Counted from the first letter of the stretch, positions 45,489 to 56,234 are shown. The stretch: 64,000 bases of DNA from Undibacterium sp. CCC3.4 (GCF_034347425.1 NZ_CP133779.1:3162001-3226000), one strand, 5' to 3'. A program made the numbers and translations. Notes: generated by a model not told the origin, from the letters alone.

Positions 45489-47759
45489 TCAGCGACCACC
45501 CTCGGAAGTGGCGCGTACACAGTCAACGAAATACCCGCGTTTGCCATCGATTTCCGCCTTTACCAAGCCGTGGCAATCGGTTTCAAAGCCAGGGAAGCGC
45601 TCATTGAAATCACGTACGAAGCGCAGGTAATCGACGATGGTGCGATTGAAGCGCTCACCCGGAATCAGCAGTGGAATGCCGGGTGGGTAAGGGGTCAGCA
45701 AAATTGCCGTAACGCGACCTTCGAGTTCATCGATCGAGACCCGTTCAGTTTCGCGATGCGCCATCATGGCGAAGGCATCCGATGGCTTCATGGCTGGCTG
45801 CATGTCGGACAAATACATTTCCGTCGTCAAACGCGCCACATCATAGCCTTTGTAAGCTGCATGTATGCCTTGGCACAGGTCTTTCAGGCCCTGACCTTCG
45901 TAGCGCGGGTTGGCGGCAGCGAATTCCGGCAGGATGCGCCAGATTGGCTGATTCTTATCGTAGTCATCTTTGAACTGCTGCAGTGCAGTCAGCAAGGTAT
46001 TCCAACGGCCCTTGGTAATGCCGATGGTAAACATGATGAAGAACGAGTAGAGACCGCATTTTTCCACGATCACACCGTGTTCTGCCAAGTATTTGGTAAC
46101 GATAGACGCCGGAATGCCGGTTTCGCCGAACTGACCTTCGAGCGACAAGCCCGGGGTGACAATGGTGGCTTTGATAGGATCGAGCATATTAAAGCCGGCG
46201 GCCAGATTGCCGAAGCCGTGCCAATCATCTTCGGCGCGGATAATCCAGTCTTCGCGCGAACCGATACCATCAGCGGCGAACTCATTCGGGCCCCATACCT
46301 GAAACCACCAGTCTTTGCCCCATTCTTCATCAATCTTGCGCATGGCGCGGCGGAAGTCGAGTGCTTCGAGTATCGATTCTTCAACCAAGGCCGTGCCGCC
46401 TGGGGCTTCCATCATCGCCGCTGCGACATCGCACGAGGCGATGATCGAATATTGTGGCGAGGTTGAGGTATGCATCAGATAAGCTTCGTTGAAGCTGTCG
46501 CGGTCGAGCTTGCGGGTTTCCGATTCGCGCACCAGGATTTGCGAAGCTTGCGAAATCCCGGCGAGTAACTTATGCGTCGACTGGGTCGAGAAAATCATCG
46601 ATGTTTTCGCGCGCGGACGGTCTTTGCCGATGGCATGCATATCTTTGTAAAAATCGTGAAAGGTCGCATGCGGCAGCCAAGCCTCATCAAAGTGCAGCGT
46701 GTCGATTTCACCATCGAGCAAATCTTTCAGTACTTCGACGTTGTACAGCACGCCGTCATAGGTTGACTGGGTAATAGTCAAAATACGCGGCTTTTTGTTT
46801 TTCGCTTCGCGCGCGAAGGGATTGGCTTCGATCTTGCGCATGATGCTTTCCATGCTGAACTCTTCGAGCGGGATCGGGCCGATGATGCCGAGATGATTAC
46901 GGGTCGGCATCAGGAACACTGGAATGGCACCGCACATGATGATCGAGTGCAGAATCGATTTATGGCAGTTACGGTCGACCACCACGATGTCACCCGGAGC
47001 GACGGTAGAGTGCCACACCATTTTGTTCGAAGTCGAAGTGCCGTTGGTGACGAAGTAACAGTGATCGGCATTAAAAATACGCGCGGCATTGCGTTCCGAC
47101 GCAGCGACCGGACCGGTATGGTCGAGCAATTGGCCGAGTTCTTCGACGGCATTGCAGACGTCGGCGCGCAGCATGTTTTCACCGAAGAATTGATGAAACA
47201 TTTGACCGATCGGTGACTTCAGGAAGGCTACGCCACCGGAATGCCCAGGGCAATGCCATGAGTAAGAGCCATCATTGGCATAATGGACTAAGGCGCGGAA
47301 AAATGGCGGTGAGAGTCCATCCAGATACGAGCGCGCTTCGCGGATGATGTGGCGCGCGACGAATTCCGGGGTATCTTCAAACATATGAATGAAACCGTGC
47401 AGTTCGCGCAGGATATCGTTCGGGATATGGCGCGAGGTACGCGTTTCACCGTACAGGTAAATCGGGATATCGGCATTTTTATAGCGTATCTCTTCGACGA
47501 AGGCGCGCAGTGATTTCAGTGCATGATCGGTTTCGAGCACACTGCCGCCGCCGAATTCTTCATCGTCGATCGACAAGATGAAGGCTGAGGCACGTGACTG
47601 TTGCTGGGCAAATTGTGATAGGTCGCCGTAACTGGTTACGCCGAGCACTTCCATGCCTTCGGACTCGATGGCATCGGCGAGTGCGCGAATGCCGAGGCCC
47701 GAAGTATTTTCGGAACGGAAATCTTCATCAATGATGACGATGGGGAAGCGGAATTTCAT
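45489..47759 (-). CDS. PLP-dependent arginine/lysine/ornithine decarboxylase
   Basis: A 756-residue fold-type I decarboxylase. The N-terminal wing domain (IVIIDEDFRSENTSGLGIRA) resembles a response-regulator fold. The PLP-binding lysine lies in STQSTHKLLAGISQASQ, and LHFDEAWLPHATFHDFY contains the PLP-contacting Asp. The C-terminal domain carries LLTPYPPGIPLLIPGERF. The start at 47759 (MKFRFPIV) is the family start. It makes a polyamine or cadaverine with release of CO2. Which amino acid it uses cannot be decided. It stands alone between two terminators and lacks an adjacent antiporter. Confidence 0.88.
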   Translation of the reverse strand: MKFRFPIVIIDEDFRSENTSGLGIRALADAIESEGMEVLGVTSYGDLSQFAQQQSRASAFILSIDDEEFGGGSVLETDHALKSLRAFVEEIRYKNADIPIYLYGETRTSRHIPNDILRELHGFIHMFEDTPEFVARHIIREARSYLDGLSPPFFRALVHYANDGSYSWHCPGHSGGVAFLKSPIGQMFHQFFGENMLRADVCNAVEELGQLLDHTGPVAASERNAARIFNADHCYFVTNGTSTSNKMVWHSTVAPGDIVVVDRNCHKSILHSIIMCGAIPVFLMPTRNHLGIIGPIPLEEFSMESIMRKIEANPFAREAKNKKPRILTITQSTYDGVLYNVEVLKDLLDGEIDTLHFDEAWLPHATFHDFYKDMHAIGKDRPRAKTSMIFSTQSTHKLLAGISQASQILVRESETRKLDRDSFNEAYLMHTSTSPQYSIIASCDVAAAMMEAPGGTALVEESILEALDFRRAMRKIDEEWGKDWWFQVWGPNEFAADGIGSREDWIIRAEDDWHGFGNLAAGFNMLDPIKATIVTPGLSLEGQFGETGIPASIVTKYLAEHGVIVEKCGLYSFFIMFTIGITKGRWNTLLTALQQFKDDYDKNQPIWRILPEFAAANPRYEGQGLKDLCQGIHAAYKGYDVARLTTEMYLSDMQPAMKPSDAFAMMAHRETERVSIDELEGRVTAILLTPYPPGIPLLIPGERFNRTIVDYLRFVRDFNERFPGFETDCHGLVKAEIDGKRGYFVDCVRATSEGGR

Positions 47760-47930
47760 GGTGGTCTCCAAAAAGCTCTGGGAAGGGAGACGCCTGGGCA
47801 AGTTGCATCAACCGCTTGCGCGCCGAAATTTTAAAAGAATCGAATTCTCTCAGATATGTGCTGCGTCATGTAAAAAAATCTGTACTTTTATGCCGGCTGT
47901 GGCCAAGTCATAGTTCTGTCACTGAGCCAG

Positions 47931-47975
47931 CCGGAATGAAAAAAGTGAGCACTGCGCTCACTTTTTTCATTCCGG
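47931..47975. terminator. Perfect 20-bp bidirectional terminator hairpin
   Basis: CCGGAATGAAAAAAGTGAGC (47931-47950) and its exact reverse complement (47956-47975) flank the loop actgc. Internal A6/T6 runs supply a T tract on both strands. It ends the mipA-like gene on the minus strand and insulates the decarboxylase gene promoter region. Confidence 0.75.
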
Positions 47976-47992
47976 TGCAGCCAGCAAGTCGA

Positions 47993-48793
47993 TCAGAAGC
48001 GGTAACTCGCTGCCGAATAAACCACGACCGGACTGTTTTGGAACACGAACGGACTCTTACTGACATCGTTACTATAACGGCTTATCGTCGCACCGGTGGT
48101 GAGTGACCAATTGGTGTCGATGGTCCAGTGCCAACTGGTACCGAGTTTAACATCGGTCAAACCAGCCGATGGCGTGTATGGAGTGTAACCGCTGGCTTGT
48201 GATTGCGTCGCGTTGACACCGAAGTAAGACTGCATGTATTGGCTATTCGCCCAGTTCGCGCTGACGGTCGCGGTCAGGCGATGCTTGTCGTTCAGTTCAG
48301 TGGTCGCACGGGCGCCAAAACTGACCTGCAGGCCATTATGATCTACCCCGGAACCGTAGCGCAACGAAGTCAGCAGCGAATAATTCTGATTGATATGATA
48401 GTTGGCAAAGGCACCTGGCTCGATCGTGGTGGCGACATCACCCAAGCCTTGTAACTTACTTGAGCGCGAGACATCGCGCGCACCTTCGAGCGACATTCTC
48501 AAACCATACTGCAGATTGCCGCTTTTGGAAAAGTTATAACCGAGGCCGTTGACCGTGCTGAGAAAAAAACCGTTCTTCCAGTGCGCGTCGAATAAGGGGT
48601 AAACCGCCTTGCGGCGCTCGTTCGAACCTTGATAGCTGGGCATGAAGATAGCAGCAGCGCCGAGCGAGTAATTGAAGTCTTTCGGCAGATAGTATTCTGG
48701 AATCGTTTGCACGAACTGCGACGTCTGTGCTGACGCCGCAGCACTGAGGGTGAGCGCGGCGGCAGCCAAGGCAAGGCGGAAATAAATTGTCAT
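47993..48793 (-). CDS. MipA/OmpV-family outer membrane protein
   Basis: A 266-residue outer-membrane beta-barrel. It has a signal peptide (LALAAAALTLSAAASA, then QTSQ), alternating hydrophobic strands, and terminal aromatic residue (AASYRF) typical of barrel assembly. The family features LGAAAIFMPSYQGSNERRKAVYP and WKNGFFLSTVNGLGYNF identify MipA/OmpV. The family is linked to murein-hydrolase scaffolding or general porin-like roles; the exact role is unknown. Confidence 0.88.
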   Translation of the reverse strand: MTIYFRLALAAAALTLSAAASAQTSQFVQTIPEYYLPKDFNYSLGAAAIFMPSYQGSNERRKAVYPLFDAHWKNGFFLSTVNGLGYNFSKSGNLQYGLRMSLEGARDVSRSSKLQGLGDVATTIEPGAFANYHINQNYSLLTSLRYGSGVDHNGLQVSFGARATTELNDKHRLTATVSANWANSQYMQSYFGVNATQSQASGYTPYTPSAGLTDVKLGTSWHWTIDTNWSLTTGATISRYSNDVSKSPFVFQNSPVVVYSAASYRF

Positions 48794-48815
48794 GATGGTC
48801 TTTCTTCAGGCTTTC

Positions 48816-49388
48816 TTAAATATGTAAGGCGGCCAGCGCAGCCAGCAAAACGCCGATGCCTGCCGCCCCGTAGGAGGTCAATTGCAGCCACTTCTTTTTG
48901 GTCAGCAAGGTCATTGCTGCCAGCGAGATGGCGATCTGAATTGCCGTCATTGCCTGCGCCCAGCGGTGATGCTGGTGCAAAGCTTGTTCGGATAATTCTT
49001 CGAAATGTGACGATTGGGCTTCGAGCTCTTCCGCTTTCTTCTTAATGTCTTCTTTTTCTGACTTGTAGCGCGCGACTTCCGATTTGTATTTTTCAGAGTC
49101 AGCACCAGGCAGTACCATGGCTAATTCAGCCAGGTTTTGCTTGCTCGATTTGGACTGGTAAAAATTCCACTGGTTCGAGGCTTCGGTCTTTCTGATCGCC
49201 GCATCATTCTTCAACATGGCCGCATCGTTTTGGGTGGCACCACCCTCGTAGCCGAACAAGGCACCGACGGTGGCCAAGATCGCAGTCATGACCGCGATCC
49301 GTCCGGCGAAATCGTTATTGCCGTGCGCGGCTGCGTGCTCAACTTCGTGGTCATGCGGACCATGTACGTGAAATTCATCGCTGGACAT
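48816..49388 (-). CDS. DUF4337-type membrane protein
   Basis: A 190-residue protein with an N-terminal His-rich cytosolic segment (HVHGPHDHEVEHAAAHG), a membrane helix (~29-47), a central coiled-coil loop (~60-140) and two C-terminal hydrophobic segments. The order and the segment WNFYQSKSSKQNLAE match DUF4337. It lies 22 bp upstream of the mipA-like gene and may be cotranscribed. Function unknown. Confidence 0.75.
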   Translation of the reverse strand: MSSDEFHVHGPHDHEVEHAAAHGNNDFAGRIAVMTAILATVGALFGYEGGATQNDAAMLKNDAAIRKTEASNQWNFYQSKSSKQNLAELAMVLPGADSEKYKSEVARYKSEKEDIKKKAEELEAQSSHFEELSEQALHQHHRWAQAMTAIQIAISLAAMTLLTKKKWLQLTSYGAAGIGVLLAALAALHI

Positions 49389-49416
49389 TATTTTCCCTGT
49401 TGGATTGTTTTATTAA

Positions 49417-49908
49417 TTAAAACTTTTTGGTATAGGTAACAAATTGGTAGTGCAAATCTTGTGTCTCAGCATAGTGCGGGTCGCGCGTCGCGACCTGCCA
49501 GTAGGACAAGTCGATGACGGGAAAAAATGCATCGCAGGGATAGGTGGCGGCGATTTCGGTCACAATCAAGCGGTCGGCCAAGGCGATCGCTTGGCGGTAA
49601 ATGTCGGCACCGCCAATGATGAAACTATCTTGCTCAGCCACTGCGGCACAGGCTGCTTCAAGACTGGCGAACACTTCCACACCCTCGGCATGCCAAGCGC
49701 TGTTACGGCTGATGACCATATTGCGTCGTTGCGGCAAGGGGCGGCCAATGGATTCAAAGGTTTTGCGCCCCATAATGATGGGGTGGCCGCTGGTGGTACG
49801 CTTGAAATGGGCAAAATCTTCCGGCAAATGCCAAGGCATGGCATTCCCTATGCCGATTCCGCGCTGTTGGTCTACCGCTACGATCAGAGTGATGGAGGAC
49901 ATGCTCAT
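49417..49908 (-). CDS. folA: Dihydrofolate reductase
   Basis: A 163-residue dihydrofolate reductase regenerating tetrahydrofolate. The N-terminal ITLIVAVDQQRGIGIGNAMP, then WHLPEDFAHFK with the catalytic acidic residue, IMGRKTFESIG and FIIGGADIYRQA, are family blocks. It lies 6 bp downstream of thyA on the same strand, the common thyA-folA pair, so the dihydrofolate made by ThyA is recycled by the neighbouring product. Confidence 0.96.
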   Translation of the reverse strand: MSMSSITLIVAVDQQRGIGIGNAMPWHLPEDFAHFKRTTSGHPIIMGRKTFESIGRPLPQRRNMVISRNSAWHAEGVEVFASLEAACAAVAEQDSFIIGGADIYRQAIALADRLIVTEIAATYPCDAFFPVIDLSYWQVATRDPHYAETQDLHYQFVTYTKKF

Positions 49909-49914
49909 GTGCCC

Positions 49915-50709
49915 TTACACCGCGACCGGGGCTTTGATGTGCGGATGAAATTCATAGCCGCTGAAATCGAAGTCTTCGTAGCGATAATCAAAAATCGAAG
50001 CTGGCTGACGCGCGATCTTCAATTGCGTCAGCGGTAAAGGACTGCGGCTTAATTGCAAGTCAACTTGTTCCAAATGATTGGCATACAAATGGCAGTCGCC
50101 ACCGGTCCAGATGAAGTCGCCGACTGCCAGTCCGGTTTGTTGCGCAACCATGTGGGTGAGCAATGCATAGGAAGCAATATTGAACGGCACGCCGAGAAAA
50201 ATATCGGCGCTGCGCTGATATAGCTGGCAAGACAATTTACCATCGGCAACATAGAATTGGAATAGGGCATGACAAGGCGGCAATTTCATTTGCTCAATGT
50301 CGGCCACATTCCACGCCGATACGATCAGGCGGCGTGAATCGGGGTTACTCTTGATTTGGCTTATCAGTTGTGTAATCTGGTCGATGTGGCCGCCGTTCGG
50401 CGTCGGCCAGTTGCGCCACTGTGAGCCATATACCGGGCCAAGTTCACCTTGCGCATCAGCCCAGGCATCCCAGATCGAGACGCCATGTTCTTTTAAATAA
50501 GCAATATTGGTCGAACCGGCCAAAAACCAGATCAATTCATGCACGATCGATTTCAAATGCAATTTTTTTGTGCTTACCAGCGGAAAGCCCTGGCTCAAGT
50601 CAAACCGCATTTGATAGCCGAAGGTCGACAACGTGCCGGTACCGGTACGGTCGGTCTTGACGCTGCCGTGGTCACGGACGTGACGCATGAAATCTAGGTA
50701 TTGGTGCAT
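49915..50709 (-). CDS. thyA: Thymidylate synthase
   Basis: A 264-residue thymidylate synthase of the E. coli length. It methylates dUMP to dTMP using methylene-tetrahydrofolate. The catalytic Cys146 lies in [15 protein letters not shown], and the phosphate-binding arginines lie in DRTGTGT and [10 protein letters not shown]. The C-terminal [11 protein letters not shown] is typical. It is first of the thyA-folA pair. Confidence 0.97.
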   Translation of the reverse strand: MHQYLDFMRHVRDHGSVKTDRTGTGTLSTFGYQMRFDLSQGFPLVSTKKLHLKSIVHELIWFLAGSTNIAYLKEHGVSIWDAWADAQGELGPVYGSQWRNWPTPNGGHIDQITQLISQIKSNPDSRRLIVSAWNVADIEQMKLPPCHALFQFYVADGKLSCQLYQRSADIFLGVPFNIASYALLTHMVAQQTGLAVGDFIWTGGDCHLYANHLEQVDLQLSRSPLPLTQLKIARQPASIFDYRYEDFDFSGYEFHPHIKAPVAV

Positions 50710-50841
50710 GGTATTAATTTGTGCAATCGCAGAGCAAAATAAATGTGGCGTAGTATATCCTAATGTCGCCTTTTGCTCGCGCGCTGCGCTGGCGTAAAAG
50801 CGCTCAATTTATCTGTTTTTTACAAATTCAAACCACGCCGC

Positions 50842-52455
50842 CTATCGATGCGAGCGCAAGGGGTCGGAGCTGTCACGGTCGCCAGGAGCGATTAACGGCA
50901 GCTTGATTTCAAAGCGCGTTCCTTGCCCAGGCATACTGATGACGCGAATGTTGCCACCCAATACATTGCCGATGATGTTGAAAGTAATGCTCAAACCCAA
51001 ACCGCTGCCGCCTTGGCCGAATTTGGTGGTGAAAAACGGTTCAAAAATACGATTGATGATTTCCGGAGGAATGCCTTTGCCGTTATCGGTGAAGGTGATC
51101 ATCACATAGTCGGCATTTTGCTTGGCCGAGCAGCGCATATGTCCTTCACTACGACCTTCCAAGCCATGGATGACGGAATTATTGACTAAATTGGTAAATA
51201 CTTGGCCCAGCAAACCAGGATAACTATCGAGTTCGATCTCGGCTGGAATGTCAAGTTCCAAGGTGAACGGGGTCTTGCGCAGACTGGAGTGGAGCAGAGC
51301 GCTCAATTCTTGCAATACTACCAATAAGCCGAAGCGCCGACGTTGTGCGCTTGATTGATCGACCGCTACCTGCTTGAAGTCACCGACCAGATGCGCCGAC
51401 TGTTGCAAGCCGCGTAACAGTAGCTTGGTGGAATCGAGCGCGGTGGCGGCGTAGCGGTTCAAATCTGAACGACGCATTTGGCCGTCTTCCACCATTTGCA
51501 GTAAGCGGCGCGTTTCTTCTTCGAGGGTACTGGCGACCAGCAGGCAGTTGCCCAGGGGGGTATTCAATTCATGCGCCACGCCAGCCACCATGGAACCCAA
51601 GGCGGCCATGCGTTCTACCCTTGCCAGTTCAGCTTGGGCGGTGTTGACATTATGTAAGGCGGCTTCGAGATTGGTGTTGACGCTTTCCAGTTCTTGCGTG
51701 CGTTGGCGGACTTTCGATTCCAGTGTGCCTGAGTATTCCAGCAATTGCTGATTTTTGATTTCCAGTTCGCCGAACGAGCGTCTCAATGCTTGCCGCGTCG
51801 CTTCCAAACTGGTCGCCAGATGGCCTAGCTCATCTTCCCGGTCAAGTGCAATCGGGTCATTGAGTTCGCCATTGGCGAGGCGGTCTGATTGGTCCATTAG
51901 TAACTTGACCGGCTTGACCAAGCGCCACTGCAATACCATCAGGATGAATAAAATCGCCAAGAACAGCGATAGCACCGCCGTGGTTACATAGCGCCGGAAA
52001 TCGGAACGCAAGCTTTCTTGTAGCAAATCTTCAGCCAGCGTCAGTGTCACTTCGCCTATCACTTGCCCGCCATGGGTGATCTGGCGCGTCATACTGGTGA
52101 ACGGACCCTTTTGGCTGGCTTGCCGCACATTGTTTTTGATGAATTCTTTGCGGTCCGGCAGGGTAATCACTGCTATCGTTGCCACTCGTGGGTCGGAATA
52201 CACCACTTCGCTTGAAATATTGGCTATTTCCGGTGTGATTTGCCATAGAGGTTCGCTCAAAATGACCGACAAAATATCAACCAAACGATGATGGTCTTCG
52301 GTGTTGCGCGCGCGCGCAGCGATTTCTATGCTGTTGAGATGATACGGAATCAGAATTGCGGCCGGCACGGTTAGACCGAATACCACCGCTAAAATAATCG
52401 CCAGCCTGAGCGAGATGTGTGTGCGGGTGGTGTGAAAAATCGTTCTTAACCGCAT
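50842..52455 (-). CDS. Orphan sensor histidine kinase
   Basis: A 537-residue membrane sensor kinase. The first helix (~16-36), a periplasmic domain (~40-150) and the second helix (~163-182) precede a HAMP domain, a coiled coil (~230-275), the H-box GVAHELNTPLGN, and a HATPase domain with NLVNNSVIH, DNGKGIP and GGSGLGL. The fold is like NtrB/DctB-type kinases. No response regulator lies beside it. The signal is unknown. Confidence 0.9.
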   Translation of the reverse strand: MRLRTIFHTTRTHISLRLAIILAVVFGLTVPAAILIPYHLNSIEIAARARNTEDHHRLVDILSVILSEPLWQITPEIANISSEVVYSDPRVATIAVITLPDRKEFIKNNVRQASQKGPFTSMTRQITHGGQVIGEVTLTLAEDLLQESLRSDFRRYVTTAVLSLFLAILFILMVLQWRLVKPVKLLMDQSDRLANGELNDPIALDREDELGHLATSLEATRQALRRSFGELEIKNQQLLEYSGTLESKVRQRTQELESVNTNLEAALHNVNTAQAELARVERMAALGSMVAGVAHELNTPLGNCLLVASTLEEETRRLLQMVEDGQMRRSDLNRYAATALDSTKLLLRGLQQSAHLVGDFKQVAVDQSSAQRRRFGLLVVLQELSALLHSSLRKTPFTLELDIPAEIELDSYPGLLGQVFTNLVNNSVIHGLEGRSEGHMRCSAKQNADYVMITFTDNGKGIPPEIINRIFEPFFTTKFGQGGSGLGLSITFNIIGNVLGGNIRVISMPGQGTRFEIKLPLIAPGDRDSSDPLRSHR

Positions 52456-52688
52456 TGCAATATCCTCGAGCGTCGCTGTTCTGTAGGGTGCTACACCTCA
52501 TGGGGCCGGTGAGGCCTCGTGCCGGAGTATCCGGTGCGGATTAAGGGCAAATTGTAGGCAATCAAGAAATATTAAGAGGTTTTACCTGTCAGGGCAAGCG
52601 ATGCTTGAGTTTATGGCTAAATTGCAACATATGTCGGGAAATCTCACCAAATTAGCGCCGGAAAACTGGGGCATTCCGGCGCATTGAC

Positions 52689-53027
52689 TCAATGATTTTC
52701 GCGGGCGTGATTGATCGTGTATTTAGGAATTTCTATCGTGATATCTTGTTTACCTAGTTTGACTTGGCAAGACAGGCGCGAATTGACTTCCAAGCCCCAG
52801 GCGGCGTCGAGCAAGTCTTCTTCTTCCTCAGTGGAGGCATTGAGTGAAGCTAAACCGGCGCGGATGACCACGTGACAAGTGGTGCAGGCACACGACATTT
52901 CGCAGGCATGTTCGATTTCGACAGCATGTTCCACCATGGCTTCGCACAGCGACTTGCCTTCTTCGGCCTCGATGACGGCACCGCTTGGGCAAAGTTGTGG
53001 GTGGGGGAGGATGGTTATTGTTGGCAT
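52689..53027 (-). CDS. fdx: ISC-type 2Fe-2S ferredoxin
   Basis: A 112-residue adrenodoxin-type ferredoxin supplying electrons for Fe-S cluster assembly. Three cysteines are in CEMSCACTTCHVV and the fourth in LSCQVKL. It is the last gene of the isc operon. An iscX gene, often next in gammaproteobacteria, is not visible in the 230 bp that follow. Confidence 0.95.
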   Translation of the reverse strand: MPTITILPHPQLCPSGAVIEAEEGKSLCEAMVEHAVEIEHACEMSCACTTCHVVIRAGLASLNASTEEEEDLLDAAWGLEVNSRLSCQVKLGKQDITIEIPKYTINHARENH

Positions 53028-53062
53028 GGTAGGGTCAATTTTTCCGTTAAGTGTCAGGCGTT

Positions 53063-54928
53063 TCAGGCGATTTCATCGAGCTTTTTGCCGGCCAGCGCGC
53101 TGCGCACACTCTGGTCCATGCGGCGTTGGGCGAATTCATCCGTGCCCTGTGCCAGTGCGCTGATGGCGTTCTGTACATTTCTGTGGTCACTGTCTTGCAT
53201 AGCGAGGCGCACGCTGGCCATCAATGCTTCGATCGTGGCCGCTTCCTGTGCCGAAATCAAATGTCGGTCGGCCGTCAGTGCCGACTGCGTGGCCAGCAGT
53301 ATCCGTTCTGCTTCGACTTGCTCTTCGCGCAGCGCACGTTGTTGCATATCGCTATCTGCCGAAGAGAAGGAATCTTGCAACATCCGTGTAATATCGCCAT
53401 CGACCAAACCGTAAGATGGCTTGACGGTAATTGCCGTTTCCACTCCAGAGCGCAATTCGCGTGCCGAGACCGATAGTAAGCCATCGGCATCGACTTGATA
53501 CGTGATGCGGATGCGCGCCGCACCGGCCGCCATCGGTGGAATGCCGCGCAATTCAAAGCGTGCCAGGGAACGGCAGTCTGACACCAATTCGCGCTCACCT
53601 TGGACGATGTGGATCGCCAGTGCGGTTTGGCCGTCTTTGAAGGTAGTAAATTCTTGCGCGCGCGCACATGGAATGGTCGAATTGCGGGGGATGACTTTTT
53701 CTGCCAGGCCACCCATGGTTTCGACTCCGAGCGAGAGCGGAATCACGTCCAACAACAGCCAGTCATCACCGGGCGCACGGTTGCCGGCCAAGAGATTGGC
53801 TTGAATCGCCGCGCCCAAGGCGACTACTTTATCGGGATCGATATTGGCCAGCGGCGTGGTTTGGAAAAATTCTGCTACGGCTTTACGCACATGCGGCATG
53901 CGCGTAGCGCCGCCGACCAAGACGACACCATCGATGTCATCGGCGCTTAAACCGGCATCGCGTAAGGCCTTGCGACATGGCGTCATGGTTTTGACGACCA
54001 AGTTCTGCGTCATCTCGGCCAATAAGGCAGCCGTGATTTGCAAATGCACCGATTCGCCGGAATTGAGTTTGGCATCAATCGATGTGCTTGGTTTGGACGA
54101 GAGAATTTCTTTTGCCTCGCGCGCCTTGATCATCAAAATGCTGGTGTCTTCATGCGACAAGGGGCCTAAATGGGCTTGCTCGAGTATCCAACAAAACAAG
54201 CGGTGGTCGAAATCATCGCCGCCGAGCGCAGAATCGCCGCCGGTGGCCAGCACCTCGAACACGCCCTTGCTCATTTTCAGTACCGAAATATCGAAGGTGC
54301 CGCCGCCCAAATCATAGACGGCGTAGGTACCTTCGGAGGCATTGTCGAGCCCATAGGCGATCGCAGCTGCGGTCGGCTCATTGAGCAGTCGCAACACATT
54401 GATGCCAGCGAGTTTGGCGGCATCTTTGGTCGCCTGACGCTGGGCATCATCAAAATAAGCCGGTACGGTGATCACCGCGCCGACCAAATCGTCGCCCAAG
54501 GCATCTTCAGCTTGCTGACGCAGGGTGGCCAAAATTTGCGCCGATATTTCGACCGGACTCTTGAGCCCGGCCACGGTCTTCAATTGCACCATGCCCGGTT
54601 CATCGTGAAAATCATACGGCAGGTTTTCGGCATAGGCGATATCTTTGAGGCCGCGCCCCATGAAACGCTTCACCGAGACGATGGTATTTTTCGGGTCTTT
54701 GCTTTGTTCCGCTTGGGCTTTGAAGCCGATGTGCGCATGACCATTGGCCAAGTAGCGCACCACCGAGGGTAGCAGCGAGCGACCTTCTTCATCGTTCAAA
54801 ATTTCGGGAATGCTGTTGCGGACCGTAGCCACGAGCGAATTGGTAGTGCCCAAGTCTATGCCCACCGCCAGTCGGTGTTGATGTGGGGCAGTAGACATGC
54901 CAGGTTCTGAAATCTGCAGTAATGCCAT
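53063..54928 (-). CDS. hscA: Fe-S assembly Hsp70 chaperone HscA
   Basis: A 621-residue specialised Hsp70. The N-terminus [10 protein letters not shown] matches the E. coli protein and supports the start at 54928 over an ATG ten codons later. The ATPase motifs [31 protein letters not shown] and [14 protein letters not shown] are intact. A substrate-binding domain follows from ~390. With HscB it releases the cluster from IscU. It lies 35 bp upstream of fdx. Confidence 0.96.
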   Translation of the reverse strand: MALLQISEPGMSTAPHQHRLAVGIDLGTTNSLVATVRNSIPEILNDEEGRSLLPSVVRYLANGHAHIGFKAQAEQSKDPKNTIVSVKRFMGRGLKDIAYAENLPYDFHDEPGMVQLKTVAGLKSPVEISAQILATLRQQAEDALGDDLVGAVITVPAYFDDAQRQATKDAAKLAGINVLRLLNEPTAAAIAYGLDNASEGTYAVYDLGGGTFDISVLKMSKGVFEVLATGGDSALGGDDFDHRLFCWILEQAHLGPLSHEDTSILMIKAREAKEILSSKPSTSIDAKLNSGESVHLQITAALLAEMTQNLVVKTMTPCRKALRDAGLSADDIDGVVLVGGATRMPHVRKAVAEFFQTTPLANIDPDKVVALGAAIQANLLAGNRAPGDDWLLLDVIPLSLGVETMGGLAEKVIPRNSTIPCARAQEFTTFKDGQTALAIHIVQGERELVSDCRSLARFELRGIPPMAAGAARIRITYQVDADGLLSVSARELRSGVETAITVKPSYGLVDGDITRMLQDSFSSADSDMQQRALREEQVEAERILLATQSALTADRHLISAQEAATIEALMASVRLAMQDSDHRNVQNAISALAQGTDEFAQRRMDQSVRSALAGKKLDEIA

Positions 54929-54984
54929 GATCGTGATGTCGTGGATGGCGAGCCATCGGGTTGACGCAAAAAATATGCGCTGGG

Positions 54985-55488
54985 TTAGTCGTCGAGTGCG
55001 GCGATGTCTTGGAGGAATTTTTCTATGAACATGCAGGCACGAATGTGTTCGGTCGCGGCGCTGAAATTACTGTCATCGAAACTGCTTGCCAAGGCCGCCA
55101 GCATGGTTTTCAAGCTCGTCGTGAGCTCGGCTTCCAATGCGTGCAAGGCCGCAGTATCGGCGGCGGCACGGGCGTCGTCAAACGCTTCGCGCCATTCGAT
55201 CTGTTGGATTAAAAATGCCACCGGCATGCTGGTATTGGATTCGGTTTGCAGATCAATACCGTGCAGCTGGCATAAATAAGTCGCGCGCGGCAGCGGTTTT
55301 TTCAGCACTTGATAGGCTTCATTGGCGCGGGTAGCCCATTGCATGGCTACGCGTTTTTCCGCTTCGCCGCTTTGCACGAATTTATCCGGGTGTACCTTGC
55401 TCTGCACTTCGCGGTAGGCGCGCTCGAGTTGTGTCGTGTCGATAGCATACCGCGCCGGCAGCGCAAAGAGCTCGAAATGGTTTTGCAT
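54985..55488 (-). CDS. hscB: J-domain co-chaperone HscB
   Basis: A 167-residue protein with an N-terminal J-domain ([13 protein letters not shown], then HPDKF) and a C-terminal helical domain for IscU binding. HPD is essential for stimulating HscA ATPase. Position between iscA and hscA is standard. Confidence 0.95.
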   Translation of the reverse strand: MQNHFELFALPARYAIDTTQLERAYREVQSKVHPDKFVQSGEAEKRVAMQWATRANEAYQVLKKPLPRATYLCQLHGIDLQTESNTSMPVAFLIQQIEWREAFDDARAAADTAALHALEAELTTSLKTMLAALASSFDDSNFSAATEHIRACMFIEKFLQDIAALDD

Positions 55489-55497
55489 GCGCGCCTT

Positions 55498-55821
55498 TTA
55501 AATACGGAAGCTCTCGCCACAACCACATTCGTCTTTGACGTTGGGGTTGTAGAACTTAAAGCCTTCGTTAAGACCTTCGCGGGCAAAGTCGAGCTCGGTA
55601 CCGTCAATGTAGGGCAAGCTTTTCGGATCGACAAATACCGACACACCATGCGACTCGAACACGGCGTCATCGCTGCCGACTTCATCGACATATTCGAGTT
55701 TGTAAGCCATGCCCGAGCAACCGGTAGTGCGCACGCCGAAGCGCAAGCCTATCCCTTTGCCGCGGCGTTCCATATAACGGGTGACGTGTTTCGCCGCTTT
55801 TTCTGTCAGTGTAATAGCCAT
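55498..55821 (-). CDS. iscA: A-type Fe-S carrier IscA
   Basis: A 107-residue A-type carrier. The three conserved cysteines are in [10 protein letters not shown] and the C-terminal DECGCGESF. The start [13 protein letters not shown] is typical. It lies between iscU and hscB in the operon. Confidence 0.96.
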   Translation of the reverse strand: MAITLTEKAAKHVTRYMERRGKGIGLRFGVRTTGCSGMAYKLEYVDEVGSDDAVFESHGVSVFVDPKSLPYIDGTELDFAREGLNEGFKFYNPNVKDECGCGESFRI

Positions 55822-55841
55822 GGTCGATCCTTCAAAAATAC

Positions 55842-56234
55842 TTATGCTGCGACGCTGCTGTGCTTGTTTTTGTAATCGAGCACGGCTGCCTTGATCGCAT
55901 CTTCAGCCAGAATCGAGCAGTGAATTTTAACCGGTGGCAAGGCTAATTCTTCAGCGATGGCGGTGTTTTTGATTTCCAATGCCTGGTCCAGCGTTTTACC
56001 CTTGACCCATTCGGTAACCAGCGACGACGAAGCAATCGCCGAACCGCAGCCGTAGGTTTTGAATTTAGCATCTTCGATGATGCCATCGGCACTGACTTTG
56101 ATCTGCAACTTCATGACATCGCCGCAAGCTGGTGCGCCGACCATGCCGGTGCCAACCGTGTCGTCACCTTTTTCAAAGGCACCGACGTTACGTGGATTTT
56201 CGTAGTGATCTAAAACTTTATCTGAATAGGCCAT
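55842..56234 (-). CDS. iscU: Fe-S cluster scaffold IscU
   Basis: A 130-residue scaffold. The start at 56234 gives [20 protein letters not shown], the family N-terminus; the open frame extends 17 codons upstream. The cluster-ligand cysteines are in [19 protein letters not shown] and KIHCSILAE, next to the LPPVK motif recognised by HscA. Confidence 0.97.
   Translation of the reverse strand: MAYSDKVLDHYENPRNVGAFEKGDDTVGTGMVGAPACGDVMKLQIKVSADGIIEDAKFKTYGCGSAIASSSLVTEWVKGKTLDQALEIKNTAIAEELALPPVKIHCSILAEDAIKAAVLDYKNKHSSVAA

Noticed and set aside
45462..46466. 334-codon plus-strand frame
   Set aside because: Antisense to the decarboxylase, whose motifs are unambiguous on the other strand.
52456..52688. 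iscX after fdx
   Set aside because: No open frame of the right length or acidic composition on the minus strand.
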